Positions 1 through 6,051 of a DNA stretch of 6,804 bases are shown in pieces. Within the stretch, counting starts at the first letter, position 1; each line of letters begins with the position of its first letter. The translations under genes and the position numbers were made by a program. The stretch comes from Alphaproteobacteria bacterium (GTDB lineage Bacteria > Pseudomonadota > Alphaproteobacteria > Thalassobaculales > Thalassobaculaceae), in contig JAPKDN010000178.1 in the NCBI GenBank assembly GCA_028822575.1, positions 1 to 6,804 of the forward strand, written 5' to 3'. The notes under the pieces were generated by a model. It saw only the letters and a program-made list of their open reading frames with translations, made no database searches and was not told the origin of the DNA.

Positions 1-344
1 GCCTCCATGGTTTTAGGCATTGCCGCGTCCCCCGGCTGATTCACGCTGATTGGGTAATGTTGATCATATTTATGAATGAAAGCCACGAGTGATACCGGTG
101 TCATGGCGTCATGGTGTTCGAACAGTATGAGGCTATGAACCGAGACTGGGCCTTCTGCAAAGGTTTCCCAAATCGATTTTATTTGAGGTGGACCGTGGGA
201 CACGCGCGCTAGGCACAACCTTTGGAAGGCTTCGATCACGACGAGCTTGCCGTCTAGCCCCTCCAGGGTCGGATCCACGTCCGTATTGAACCATTGCGAA
301 ACACTTAATGCCGGCGCCATGGAGAGTATTTCGTGCGGTTCCAA
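1..344 (-). CDS. Redoxin (AhpC/TSA / TlpA-like thioredoxin-fold protein), 5' part
   Basis: The frame read leftwards from a TTG at 344-342 stays open for 114 codons and runs off the window. The protein begins MEPHEILSMAPALSVSQWFN, followed by DPTLEGLDGKLVVIEAFQ (about residues 23-40), then FEHHDAMTPVSL and, near the edge, AMPKTMEA. These blocks match a proteobacterial redoxin family with a thioredoxin fold, expected to do thiol-disulfide or peroxide chemistry. TTG is chosen because GGAGAGG lies four bases upstream and no in-frame ATG or GTG is seen just upstream; an ATG at 320 is the alternative. The usual active site of this family is CPGC; here residues 43-46 read C-L-A-R, so the second cysteine is absent. 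Several other usually conserved positions also differ, which suggests weakened selection or a changed role. It is divergent from the deacetylase. The family is likely; activity is doubtful. Confidence 0.75.
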   Translation of the reverse strand, partial: MEPHEILSMAPALSVSQWFNTDVDPTLEGLDGKLVVIEAFQRLCLARVSHGPPQIKSIWETFAEGPVSVHSLILFEHHDAMTPVSLVAFIHKYDQHYPISVNQPGDAAMPKTME

Positions 345-484
345 TGTGCCTCTCCGGGGTTTTCGACTCCACCGAGGCGGGACAATGGTCGGTTTTGAAC
401 CCTACAGAGGCTCATCTGCTATCTTAAATCGATTCCGCCGTGCGTGGTCGGAGCAACTTACGTCGCAAGGAAGAGCCAAAGCCC
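345..484. other. Divergent intergenic region between redoxin and deacetylase genes
   Basis: These 140 bases must hold the promoters of both outward-facing genes, unless either start lies further in. On the plus strand a weak pair, TTGAAC at 395-400 and TATCTT at 420-425, is separated by 19 bases, which is too long for a confident sigma-70 call. No convincing operator palindrome is seen. AGGAAGAG at 468-475 serves the deacetylase. Confidence 0.4.
349..355 (-). promoter_or_regulatory. Ribosome binding site of the redoxin TTG start
   Basis: On the minus strand this reads GGAGAGG, four bases before TTG at 344. It is the reason for preferring the TTG over the internal ATG at 320. Confidence 0.6.
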
Positions 485-1378
485 ATGTGGTCAAATCCCA
501 GAGTGCCGTTCAAAATGACCAATGAGAGAACAAGGTTGGAGCCGTTGGATGGCAAACCGATAATGGTCAATCTGTGCATGAATATCGAGTATTGGCCGTT
601 TGACCGGCCGATGCCGCGTGGAATCATTCCCGCGCCCCATGGTGTTCAGCCGCCTCCGCCGGATGTGCCCAATTTTTCCTGGGTGGAGTACGGTCTGCGT
701 TGTGGCATGCCTCGGATCATGGGGATGCTGGAACAGCGCGACTTAAGGGCATCCGCGTTTATCAACGCGCAAGTCTCGGAAATCTACCCTTCGTTGATGG
801 CGGCGGTTCTCAAGGCAAAGTGGGAGTTGGTCGGTCATGGCTGGTTCCAACAATCGCTGAAACAGGCGGATGACGAGGCGGACGTGATTCATCGAAGCCT
901 CGATAAGCTCGTGGAACTTTCTGGCATGACAACCCGTGCCTGGCTGGGGCCGGGGCTCGGTGAAACCGATGACACGGTCGATCTGCTGAAAGAGCGTGGC
1001 ATCGAATTCTTGCACGATTGGTGCCTGGATGATTTGCCATTCTGGATCCGGACCAAGCATGGTCCAATGGTTGGTCTGCCCTATACATTCGAGTTGAACG
1101 ACGTGCCGGTCTATGCGGTGCAGAACAACTCGACTGATGAAATCCTGAAGCGTTTGGAGGCGACCCTAGCGGTCTTCGAACGGGAAGCGGTGCATCAACC
1201 ACGTGTTCTGACATTTGGTCTTCATCCTCACATCATCGGCGTTCCGCACATCGCGTATTCGTTCGAGAAGGCCCTGGATCTCTTGATGAATCGCTCGGAT
1301 ACGGTCTTCGTCACCTCAAGTGAAATAGGAGATTGGTTCCTCGAAGCCGATGGAACCAATGGCGCGGAAGTGATGTGA
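485..1378 (+). CDS. Polysaccharide deacetylase family protein, PuuE/allantoinase-like
   Basis: A 297-residue protein of the carbohydrate esterase 4 fold, in the branch containing PuuE-type allantoinases and uncharacterised relatives that act on C-N bonds of small molecules. Family landmarks in order are MNIEYWPFDRPMPRG (32-46), an FSWVEYGLRCG block (64-74), ELVGHGW (114-120), WLGPGLGET (153-161), HDWCLDD (177-183), LPYTFELNDVP (198-208) and FGLHPHIIGVP (244-254). The histidines in VGHG and LHPH are the usual active-site positions and are present, so the gene looks intact. No signal peptide is evident, so it is probably cytoplasmic. ATG 485 is preferred over GTG 440 and ATG 515 because AGGAAGAG at 468-475 lies nine bases upstream. 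The next gene starts 124 bases downstream. The substrate cannot be read from sequence; no ureide pathway gene is nearby. Confidence 0.85.
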   Translation: MWSNPRVPFKMTNERTRLEPLDGKPIMVNLCMNIEYWPFDRPMPRGIIPAPHGVQPPPPDVPNFSWVEYGLRCGMPRIMGMLEQRDLRASAFINAQVSEIYPSLMAAVLKAKWELVGHGWFQQSLKQADDEADVIHRSLDKLVELSGMTTRAWLGPGLGETDDTVDLLKERGIEFLHDWCLDDLPFWIRTKHGPMVGLPYTFELNDVPVYAVQNNSTDEILKRLEATLAVFEREAVHQPRVLTFGLHPHIIGVPHIAYSFEKALDLLMNRSDTVFVTSSEIGDWFLEADGTNGAEVM

Positions 1379-1502
1379 GCCAACCATCACCACGCCAGAA
1401 AAGGCATCGACCCAATTGAGGTAAGAGAGCTATAACCCGCTGTGCTTTTCGGTAGGTCACGCGTCCCCAACGCTCCTAGGAAACAACATTTTAGGAACGA
1501 CC

Positions 1503-2087
1503 ATGAGCAAACCCGATGTGATGATACTAAAATATTCTCGAGCGCAGCGGCTTCTCCACTGGACCCTGGCGGTCGTGGCGATTTGCGCGCTGTGTGGCGG
1601 CCTCGTGCTCGGGGGGCTTGGGTTCAAGGGCGTAACCGAGCTTTTCGGCGCTACCGTTCGAAACTACATTTACACCTATCACAAGACCTTTGGGCTGATT
1701 GTGCTCGCGCTCATGCTGATCCGATTGGTGGTTAAGCTGAAGTGTGGCGCGCCGCCCCATGACCCACCCCTGGAGCGTTGGCAGGCGGTTATGAGTGGGA
1801 TTGTTCACAAGATTCTCTATGCCGGTCTGATCGTGATGCCTGTCCTGGGCTGGCTAGCGACGGACGCGGCGAATTACCCGGTCGAATTCTTCGTCTGGTC
1901 ACTCCCCCAGTTTATCGCTAAGGACGCTGTATTGGGCGCGCTTCTCTATGATTTGCATGGAATTGTCGGCTGGTGCGTCATGGGGCTGTTCGTGATGCAT
2001 ATCGGCGCGGCCTTGATGCATTGGCTGGTCAAACGCGACGGCGTGATGAGCCGGATGACTTTCGGGTCCATTAATCCAGGGGATTGA
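1503..2087 (+). CDS. Prokaryotic cytochrome b561 family protein
   Basis: A 194-residue four-helix membrane dihaem cytochrome of the bacterial b561/CybB type, which passes electrons between the quinone pool and a partner or superoxide in the inner membrane. Helices lie roughly at residues 18-40, 56-78, 101-121 and 150-175. Candidate haem ligands are H19 in RLLHW, H60 in YHKTFG, H152 in LHGIVGW and H166 in MHIGAALMHW; H102 and H173 are further conserved-looking histidines. The start ATG is supported by AGGAA at 1493-1497, five bases upstream. Length and the charged end after WLVKRDG are normal for the family. It lies downstream of the deacetylase on the same strand, but the 124-base gap makes co-transcription uncertain. 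No partner such as YceI, catalase or a molybdoenzyme is in view, so its electron partner is unknown. Confidence 0.9.
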   Translation: MSKPDVMILKYSRAQRLLHWTLAVVAICALCGGLVLGGLGFKGVTELFGATVRNYIYTYHKTFGLIVLALMLIRLVVKLKCGAPPHDPPLERWQAVMSGIVHKILYAGLIVMPVLGWLATDAANYPVEFFVWSLPQFIAKDAVLGALLYDLHGIVGWCVMGLFVMHIGAALMHWLVKRDGVMSRMTFGSINPGD

Positions 2088-2205
2088 GGGGGCGGGGAGA
2101 TCAAGATCCACCGAGCATGGCGTCTAGGTCACGCGGCGTTGTGGACGTCGAGGTCGTGGATGAGGAAGAACGCCTGGTCGCGCTCGGACGGGGCAGCTAT
2201 TCCAT
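2088..2205 (+). pseudogene. Probable 3' remnant of a PaaI-type hotdog thioesterase
   Basis: Immediately after the b561 stop, frame 0 reads GGGEIKIHRAWRLG (from 2088). A frame shift near 2126-2133 then leads into RGVVDVEVVDEEERLVALGR followed by GSYSI, ending near 2205. The two stretches together resemble the last beta-strands of PaaI-like acyl-CoA thioesterases, where a G-x-I...R-x-G-R block precedes a VVDVEV-D-EEGRLVA-GRG-Y pattern. No start, catalytic helix or own stop is present; the second frame runs on antisense into tupA. I recognise this from the pattern only, over about 35 residues. A rival reading is a minus-strand C-terminal extension of tupA in another frame, because codons on the two strands are aligned here. 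If correct, it is a fossil left after a deletion. Confidence 0.35.
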
Positions 2206-3057
2206 CGCCGTGAAAAGACGCTTGCCGCTGATCGCGAAACCGTTGATCGCCGCGCGCCCTTCGTTGGAAGTTAGCCAATCGATAAACGCCTGTCCCGCCT
2301 CCGATTTGACGTGTTCATGGCGCCGACTGGAAACCAGGATTGCGCCATATTCATTCCTTAGACTTGGGTCCCCTTGAACGAGGATTGCAAGGTCACGCTT
2401 GTTTGCAAAGCTCAGCCAAGTGCCGCGATCGGCCAAGGCGTGAGCACCCATGGCTGCGGCAATATTCAAGGTGGCGCCCATGCCAGACCCGGTTTCTCGA
2501 TACCATCGTCCCGATGCTTTTCTGAAGTCTCGCCCACTCCTGTCCCAAAGCTCAAGCTCCCGCTTATGGGTACCGCTCCCGTCGCCGCGCGACACGAACG
2601 TGGCGCCAGTATTAGCGATCTTGATGAAGGCCTTGACGGCATCATGGCCGCCGCTGATTCGAGCGGGGTCGCCTCGTGGGCCGATGATGACGAAATCATT
2701 GAACATGATTGGATGGCGTCGAACGCCAAAGCCCCGGGCGACAAAATGTTCTTCTGAGGCCTTGTGATGGACCAACAAAACATCGGCGTCGCCGTTTCGG
2801 GCGATCCTGACCGCGGCTCCGGTCCCAACCGCAACCACCCGGACTTCGATGCCTGTTACCTTGGTGAACTGTGGCAGGATATGGCGAAACAGTCCGGAAT
2901 TTTGCGTCGAGGTTGTCGATGCTACGGTGATGTAGCGGGTGTTGGTCCCGAAGGCCTGAGGGGACGGGAGCGAGATCAAGATCGCGGCGATCAAGGTATA
3001 AATGGCTGTCGTGAGAAGCCAGTATTGGGGAAGCGATATGGATGCTTTTAACCGCAT
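2197..3057 (-). CDS. tupA: Tungstate-type ABC transporter substrate-binding protein
   Basis: A 286-residue exported oxyanion-binding protein of the TupA family, the high-affinity tungstate (possibly molybdate) receptor of the importer. Residues 1 to about 36 form a signal sequence: basic start MRLK, hydrophobic core LLTTAIYTLIAAILISL, then SPQAFG. The mature protein opens with the family hallmark TTSTQNSG (48-55). It continues with ADVLLVHHKASEE (91-103), MFNDFVIIGP (118-127), SRGDGSGTH (156-164), the RETGSGMGATL block (187-197) and NEYGAILVS (235-243). These are oxyanion-contacting or diagnostic TupA segments. ATG 3057 is chosen over 3099 because GAGGAA (3065-3060, minus) lies just upstream and the signal peptide then has normal length. 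It overlaps the end of tupC by 10 bases. It is the last gene of the operon, not the first as is common. Confidence 0.93.
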   Translation of the reverse strand: MRLKASISLPQYWLLTTAIYTLIAAILISLPSPQAFGTNTRYITVASTTSTQNSGLFRHILPQFTKVTGIEVRVVAVGTGAAVRIARNGDADVLLVHHKASEEHFVARGFGVRRHPIMFNDFVIIGPRGDPARISGGHDAVKAFIKIANTGATFVSRGDGSGTHKRELELWDRSGRDFRKASGRWYRETGSGMGATLNIAAAMGAHALADRGTWLSFANKRDLAILVQGDPSLRNEYGAILVSSRRHEHVKSEAGQAFIDWLTSNEGRAAINGFAISGKRLFTAME

Positions 3058-3851
3058 GGTTCCTCGCTGTTTCCATATGCCGATCGCCGCCGCCACCACA
3101 ACAATTTGCCTTCAAGAAAATCCTGGGCCAGATCGTTTTCCGGCCCACTGAAAAAGCGTGTGGCCGCATTTCGTTCTTTGATACGGCCCCTATGCATGAA
3201 GATGATCTCGTCAGCTAGGCGTTCAGCCTGCTTCAGATCGTGGCTCGACATCACGATCTTCATGCCGTCCACGACGGCTTGCTCGATCAAATTCTCGACA
3301 AGATGCGCAGAAGCCGGGTCTAGGCTGGCGGTTGGTTCATCCAGAAAAAGGACCTCGGGATCAAGCGCTAGGGCGCGGGCTAGCGCCAAGCGCTGTTGCT
3401 CGCCAAAGGACAGCGATCGGGCCTGGGTTGTCGCCAGGCGCGCAAGCCCGGTTTTCTTCAACAATATCTGGGATCGGTCCGCTCGTTCCGAGCGCGCCAC
3501 GCCCCGAATTTTCAGTACGAAATCGATATTAGCCAGAGCGGTTCGTCGCAGCAAAACTGGGCGTTGAAACACCATGGCTTGATGTCGCTTGATCGTATCT
3601 TCATCGGACGCTGCGGTGCCCAGCCATCGGACTTGCCCATCCTCGGCCCGAACCAGGCCGTGACAAAGTTTCAGGAACAATGTTTTGCCGGCGCCGTTTG
3701 GGCCCAAGATTAAGGTTTTCGTCGGCTGATTTTCGATGTTCCCCTTTATGCGACAGTCAAGATCCTTCAGCACGCGCTTGCCGTCTCTTGAGAGACCCGC
3801 GCCCTTTAGCTCCAAAGGAAAAATCGTGTCGGCGACGGAGGACGCGCTCAT
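3048..3851 (-). CDS. tupC: Tungstate-type ABC transporter ATP-binding protein
   Basis: A 267-residue cytoplasmic ABC ATPase that powers oxyanion import through TupB. All motifs are present: Walker A GPNGAGKT (50-57), Q-loop Q96 in VFQRP, signature LSFGEQQ (147-153), Walker B VLFLDE (167-172), D-loop ASLDPA (175-180) and the switch histidine H204 in SSHD. It lacks a C-terminal TOBE-type regulatory domain, as is usual for TupC and unlike ModC. The ATG overlaps the tupB stop as ATGA (3848-3851), and a strong GAGGAGG (3862-3856, minus) lies inside the tupB end. The typical family end falls near FLEGKLLW (about 245-252); the last fifteen residues are an arginine-rich tail that extends over the tupA start, consistent with translational coupling. 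An intact, functional enzyme is expected. Confidence 0.93.
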   Translation of the reverse strand: MSASSVADTIFPLELKGAGLSRDGKRVLKDLDCRIKGNIENQPTKTLILGPNGAGKTLFLKLCHGLVRAEDGQVRWLGTAASDEDTIKRHQAMVFQRPVLLRRTALANIDFVLKIRGVARSERADRSQILLKKTGLARLATTQARSLSFGEQQRLALARALALDPEVLFLDEPTASLDPASAHLVENLIEQAVVDGMKIVMSSHDLKQAERLADEIIFMHRGRIKERNAATRFFSGPENDLAQDFLEGKLLWWRRRSAYGNSEEPCG

Positions 3852-4555
3852 GATGCCTCCTCGGTCCTGGCAAGGCTTGTCAAGCCATGGCCGATTATGT
3901 TTAGGGTCATGGAAATCAGCAACAGAATGAGGCCCAATCCGAGAGCGAGCGCCAGATCGCCCTTGCTTGCTTCCAAAGCGATGGCGGTCGTCATGACGCG
4001 GGTGATATTGTCTATATTACCGCCGACGATCATGACCGCGCCGACCTCGGCTATCGCGCGTCCAAGTCCCGCCAGAACGGCCGTGACGAGATTGAACCGG
4101 GCATCCCAGAGGACCGCGGCCAGACATTGCGTCGGGGTTGCCGCGACCGATTGCAAGGTCTCGCGATACTCCAGCCACAGGGAATGCATGGTCTGGCGGG
4201 TTAGTGAGATGATGATCGGTAATACCAGGATAACCTGGGCAATGATCATTGCTGCGGGCGTGTACAGAAGATTGAACACCCCAAACGGACCGGAGCGCGA
4301 CAGCATTACGTAAACCACAAGGCCGACCACAACTGGCGGCAATCCCATCAGGGCGTTGAAGAAAACAATCAAGACCTGCCGTCCGGGGAAGCGGCGCAGG
4401 GCGATCAATCCACCCAAGGGCATTCCGATCACCACGGCCAGAAAGACTGCGGAAAGGCTGACCTTGAGTGATAGAGCGATTATCCCGATCAGACCGGCAT
4501 CGGCCGATGTGATCAGACGCAAAGCCGTCCCGAAGGCATCGTAAAAAGCTTCCAT
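3848..4555 (-). CDS. tupB: Tungstate-type ABC transporter permease
   Basis: A 235-residue integral membrane subunit of the importer, with about five hydrophobic segments near residues 19-50, 60-86, 100-118, 155-177 and 200-225. LMGLPPVVVGLVVYVMLSRSGP (split as LMGLPPVVVGL and VVYVMLSRSGP, about 69-90) is characteristic of TupB permeases. The stretch EYRETLQSVAATPTQ (129-143) is the cytoplasmic EAA-like coupling loop that docks onto TupC, and GRAIAEVGAVMIVGGNI (165-181) is another family block. ATG 4555 gives a normal family length; an in-frame TTG at 4594 would add 13 residues. Neither start has a strong Shine-Dalgarno, so the start is the weakest part of this call. It is the first gene of the tupBCA operon and overlaps tupC by four bases. 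Confidence 0.9.
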   Translation of the reverse strand: MEAFYDAFGTALRLITSADAGLIGIIALSLKVSLSAVFLAVVIGMPLGGLIALRRFPGRQVLIVFFNALMGLPPVVVGLVVYVMLSRSGPFGVFNLLYTPAAMIIAQVILVLPIIISLTRQTMHSLWLEYRETLQSVAATPTQCLAAVLWDARFNLVTAVLAGLGRAIAEVGAVMIVGGNIDNITRVMTTAIALEASKGDLALALGLGLILLLISMTLNIIGHGLTSLARTEEAS

Positions 4556-4598
4556 GTCTAAGGCCAATCCAGCTCGGGGAGCATCACTACCCAAAAGC

Positions 4599-4608
4599 CG
4601 TTATATCG
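4599..4608. promoter_or_regulatory. Candidate -10 element / metal-oxyanion operator for tupBCA
   Basis: The ten bases CGTTATATCG read CGATATAACG on the minus strand, a near-palindrome of form CG-W-TATA-W-CG. They include TATAAC (4605-4600, minus), a five-of-six match to a -10 hexamer about 45 bases upstream of the tupB ATG. ModE-type oxyanion repressors are known to bind CG-n-TATATA-like arms overlapping promoters. No clear -35 and no second distant arm is seen, so this is a candidate only. Confidence 0.25.
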
Positions 4609-4766
4609 TCGTGAAAGGTCAGCCGCTTTCTTCTTCACTGATTTTTTCCAAGGCCCAAAAGTCATACGGGTTAGTCTCTTGACGAGCTTTCTCCAAGACT
4701 ATCAAACGATGAAGACATTGTCAGAAATGGACGAACCCTTGGACTTTAGCCAGTGACATGAATTGC

Positions 4767-4780
4767 CCAACCCGAGTTGG
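4767..4780. repeat. Short inverted repeat CCAAC-N4-GTTGG
   Basis: Arms at 4767-4771 and 4776-4780 around CCGA. No T-run follows, so it is not a Rho-independent terminator; it could be an operator in the leader of the broken monooxygenase or chance. Confidence 0.3.
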
Positions 4781-4801
4781 ACCGGCAAAATCCTAGGGTG
4801 A

Positions 4802-4812
4802 GGGGTAACCCC
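4802..4812. repeat. Odd palindrome GGGGT-A-ACCCC
   Basis: A perfect 11-base inverted repeat ending 18 bases before the ATG of the monooxygenase pseudogene, where a regulator of that gene could have bound. Short enough to be chance. Confidence 0.3.
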
Positions 4813-4830
4813 GTTGGTAGTTTCGGCTTT

Positions 4831-5917
4831 ATGATTCCAAGGCCGCGCATTGCAATTATCGGTGCCGGCATAGGAGGGCTGGTGACGGCGGCCCCCTTGC
4901 GGCTGCGTGGCCTGTGCGTCCAAGATCACGAGCAAACCGGGCATTCTACTCGACTTGGGGCCTGTATTCAGATGAGCCCGAACGCCATGCGCCATCTTCT
5001 TCCAGCGCCAAACCTGGGAAAATCGGGAATGGGATAGTGGCGCCATGAAATTCGAGTTGTCGCTGGGTCAGCAGACCGAAGCGCTCAACGGCGCACGCTA
5101 TATGCAAATGCATCGGGCGGATTTACACGCCAAGCTGCTTTCCGTCGTGCTGGACGGGATCATCTCGCGCGGTGAGCGCTTGGTCGTTATCACGCCGAGT
5201 GCCGATGGCGTCACACTAAGCTTTGATGACGACGGGTCAGAGACGGCGGATCTCGCTATTGGCGCTGATAGCATCGATTCTCGGGTTCGGTATCGCTTAT
5301 TGGGAACGGAAGCACCGGTCGCGTCGGGCCGTGTGGCCTATCGGGCGACATCCCCCGCAAATTTATTGAGACGCCCCATTGGGGGATGCGTGAAATGGTG
5401 TGGGCCGAACCGCCATATCGTGATCTATTTTGCGAACGCGGCCAGGGACGAGCTGAATTTCGTGATCAGCCTGCCGGACACCGACCGGGTACAGAAATCC
5501 TGGTCCACCACGGGTAATATCGCGTTAGTGCGAGTGGTCTTAAAGGATTTTAATGATGGCGTTCGCTACGTGTTGCGCGCCTGCCCGCACGTCCGTCGAT
5601 GGGAGATATTGGGACGGCCAGTGCTTGATCAATGACACGGTTATGGGGTGGTGTTGATCGGAGACGCCGCTTACCCGATGACACCCTATATGGCCCAAGG
5701 CGCCACCATGGCGATGGAAGATGCCGTCATCCTGGCGCGGGCTCTCTCGGACTTCGACGATATCAATGATGGATTGGTGAGTTTTCAGATGACACGTCAG
5801 GCGCGTGCCGCCGAGGTTAAAGCGGTTTCGCATGCGAATAGCTGGATGCGTGAGGCAAGCGATCCAGCCTGGTGTTTCGGCTATGACGCATGGTCAACGC
5901 CTTTGCCATCTCAGTGA
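4831..5917 (+). pseudogene. FAD-dependent monooxygenase, NicC/salicylate hydroxylase-like, disrupted
   Basis: Three reading segments together spell a nearly full-length class A flavoprotein aromatic hydroxylase, close in pattern to 6-hydroxynicotinate 3-monooxygenase. Segment one (4831 to about 5000) has the FAD-binding GAGIGG, the acidic end of beta-2 in HEQ and IQMSPNAM. Segment two, in another frame (about 5000-5635), has ENREWDSG, MHRADLHAKLL, IGADSIDSRVR, GRVAYRAT and WEILGRPVLDQ, and ends in TGA. Segment three, in the same frame as two (5636-5917), has VVLIGDAAYPMTPYMAQGA and the family end FGYDAWSTPL. The breaks are a deletion-plus-frameshift near 5000 and a TGA at 5633-5635 where relatives have Trp. 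The DG motif is also DS here. A native enzyme would couple NADH and O2 to hydroxylate an aromatic acid; this copy should be inactive unless the lesions are sequencing errors. Confidence 0.88.
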
Positions 5918-5966
5918 TCTTGAGTAGATAGGTTTTGGTGGGCTGGCATTCCGTGACATTTACCCC

Positions 5967-5997
5967 TCGGTTCACCCATCATTGCCATCGGTTCAAC
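5967..5997 (+). repeat. Direct repeat TCGGTTCA, 21-base period
   Basis: Copies at 5967-5974 and 5988-5995, and nine of ten bases match when extended (TCGGTTCACC and TCGGTTCAAC). The 21-base period is about two helical turns, as expected for a protein bound on one face, 57-85 bases upstream of the crotonase start. Confidence 0.35.
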
Positions 5998-6007
5998 ACC
6001 AGTTGAA
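5992..6007. repeat. Inverted repeat TTCAAC-N4-GTTGAA
   Basis: A six-base perfect arm pair around ACCA, overlapping the second copy of the direct repeat and lying 45 bases before the next start. It may be an operator; there is no T-run to make it a terminator. Confidence 0.35.
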
Positions 6008-6051
6008 TGAAACGCAACCGACGCTTGCTAGCCAGATCATGGAGCGCGCTA

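Larger units (their letters stand above)
4556..4830. other. Divergent intergenic region between tupB and the monooxygenase pseudogene
   Basis: These 275 bases contain no gene I can support. They hold the presumed tupBCA promoter near 4599-4608, a five-base-pair hairpin at 4767-4780 and an odd palindrome at 4802-4812. A 15-codon plus-strand ORF from ATG 4709 is too short and featureless to call. Confidence 0.5.
5918..6051. other. Intergenic region upstream of the crotonase-family gene
   Basis: These 134 bases hold the presumed promoter of the next gene, a TCGGTTCA direct repeat and a TTCAAC/GTTGAA inverted repeat. No confident -35/-10 pair is seen. An open frame at 5928-6078 (plus) has no recognisable family and lacks a start. 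Confidence 0.4.

Noticed and set aside
133..372. 79-residue minus-strand ORF overlapping the redoxin start
   Set aside because: It is a shadow; the real minus-strand frame here is the redoxin, which shows family motifs and continues to the edge.
2080..2200. Rho-independent terminator between b561 and tupA
   Set aside because: No GC-rich stem followed by a T-run is present on either strand.
2764..3051. Plus-strand ORFs within tupA and tupC (also 2374-2757 and 3106-3567)
   Set aside because: Antisense shadows of genes with complete family motifs; they show no domain pattern of their own.
4709..4756. Small ORF in the tup/monooxygenase gap
   Set aside because: Fifteen codons, no convincing ribosome binding site and no pattern suggestive of a leader peptide.
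4556..4830. Molybdenum/tungsten cofactor riboswitch in the tup leader
   Set aside because: I see no long multi-helix structure in the leader before tupB; only short inverted repeats on the other side of the gap.
4702..5046. 114-residue minus-strand ORF across the monooxygenase 5' end
   Set aside because: No recognisable pattern, and it is antisense to a segment with GAGIGG and other clear flavoprotein motifs.
4831..5917. Programmed frameshift or stop readthrough in the monooxygenase
   Set aside because: About 13 conserved residues are missing at the first break, which recoding cannot explain, and there is no slippery site with a downstream structure.
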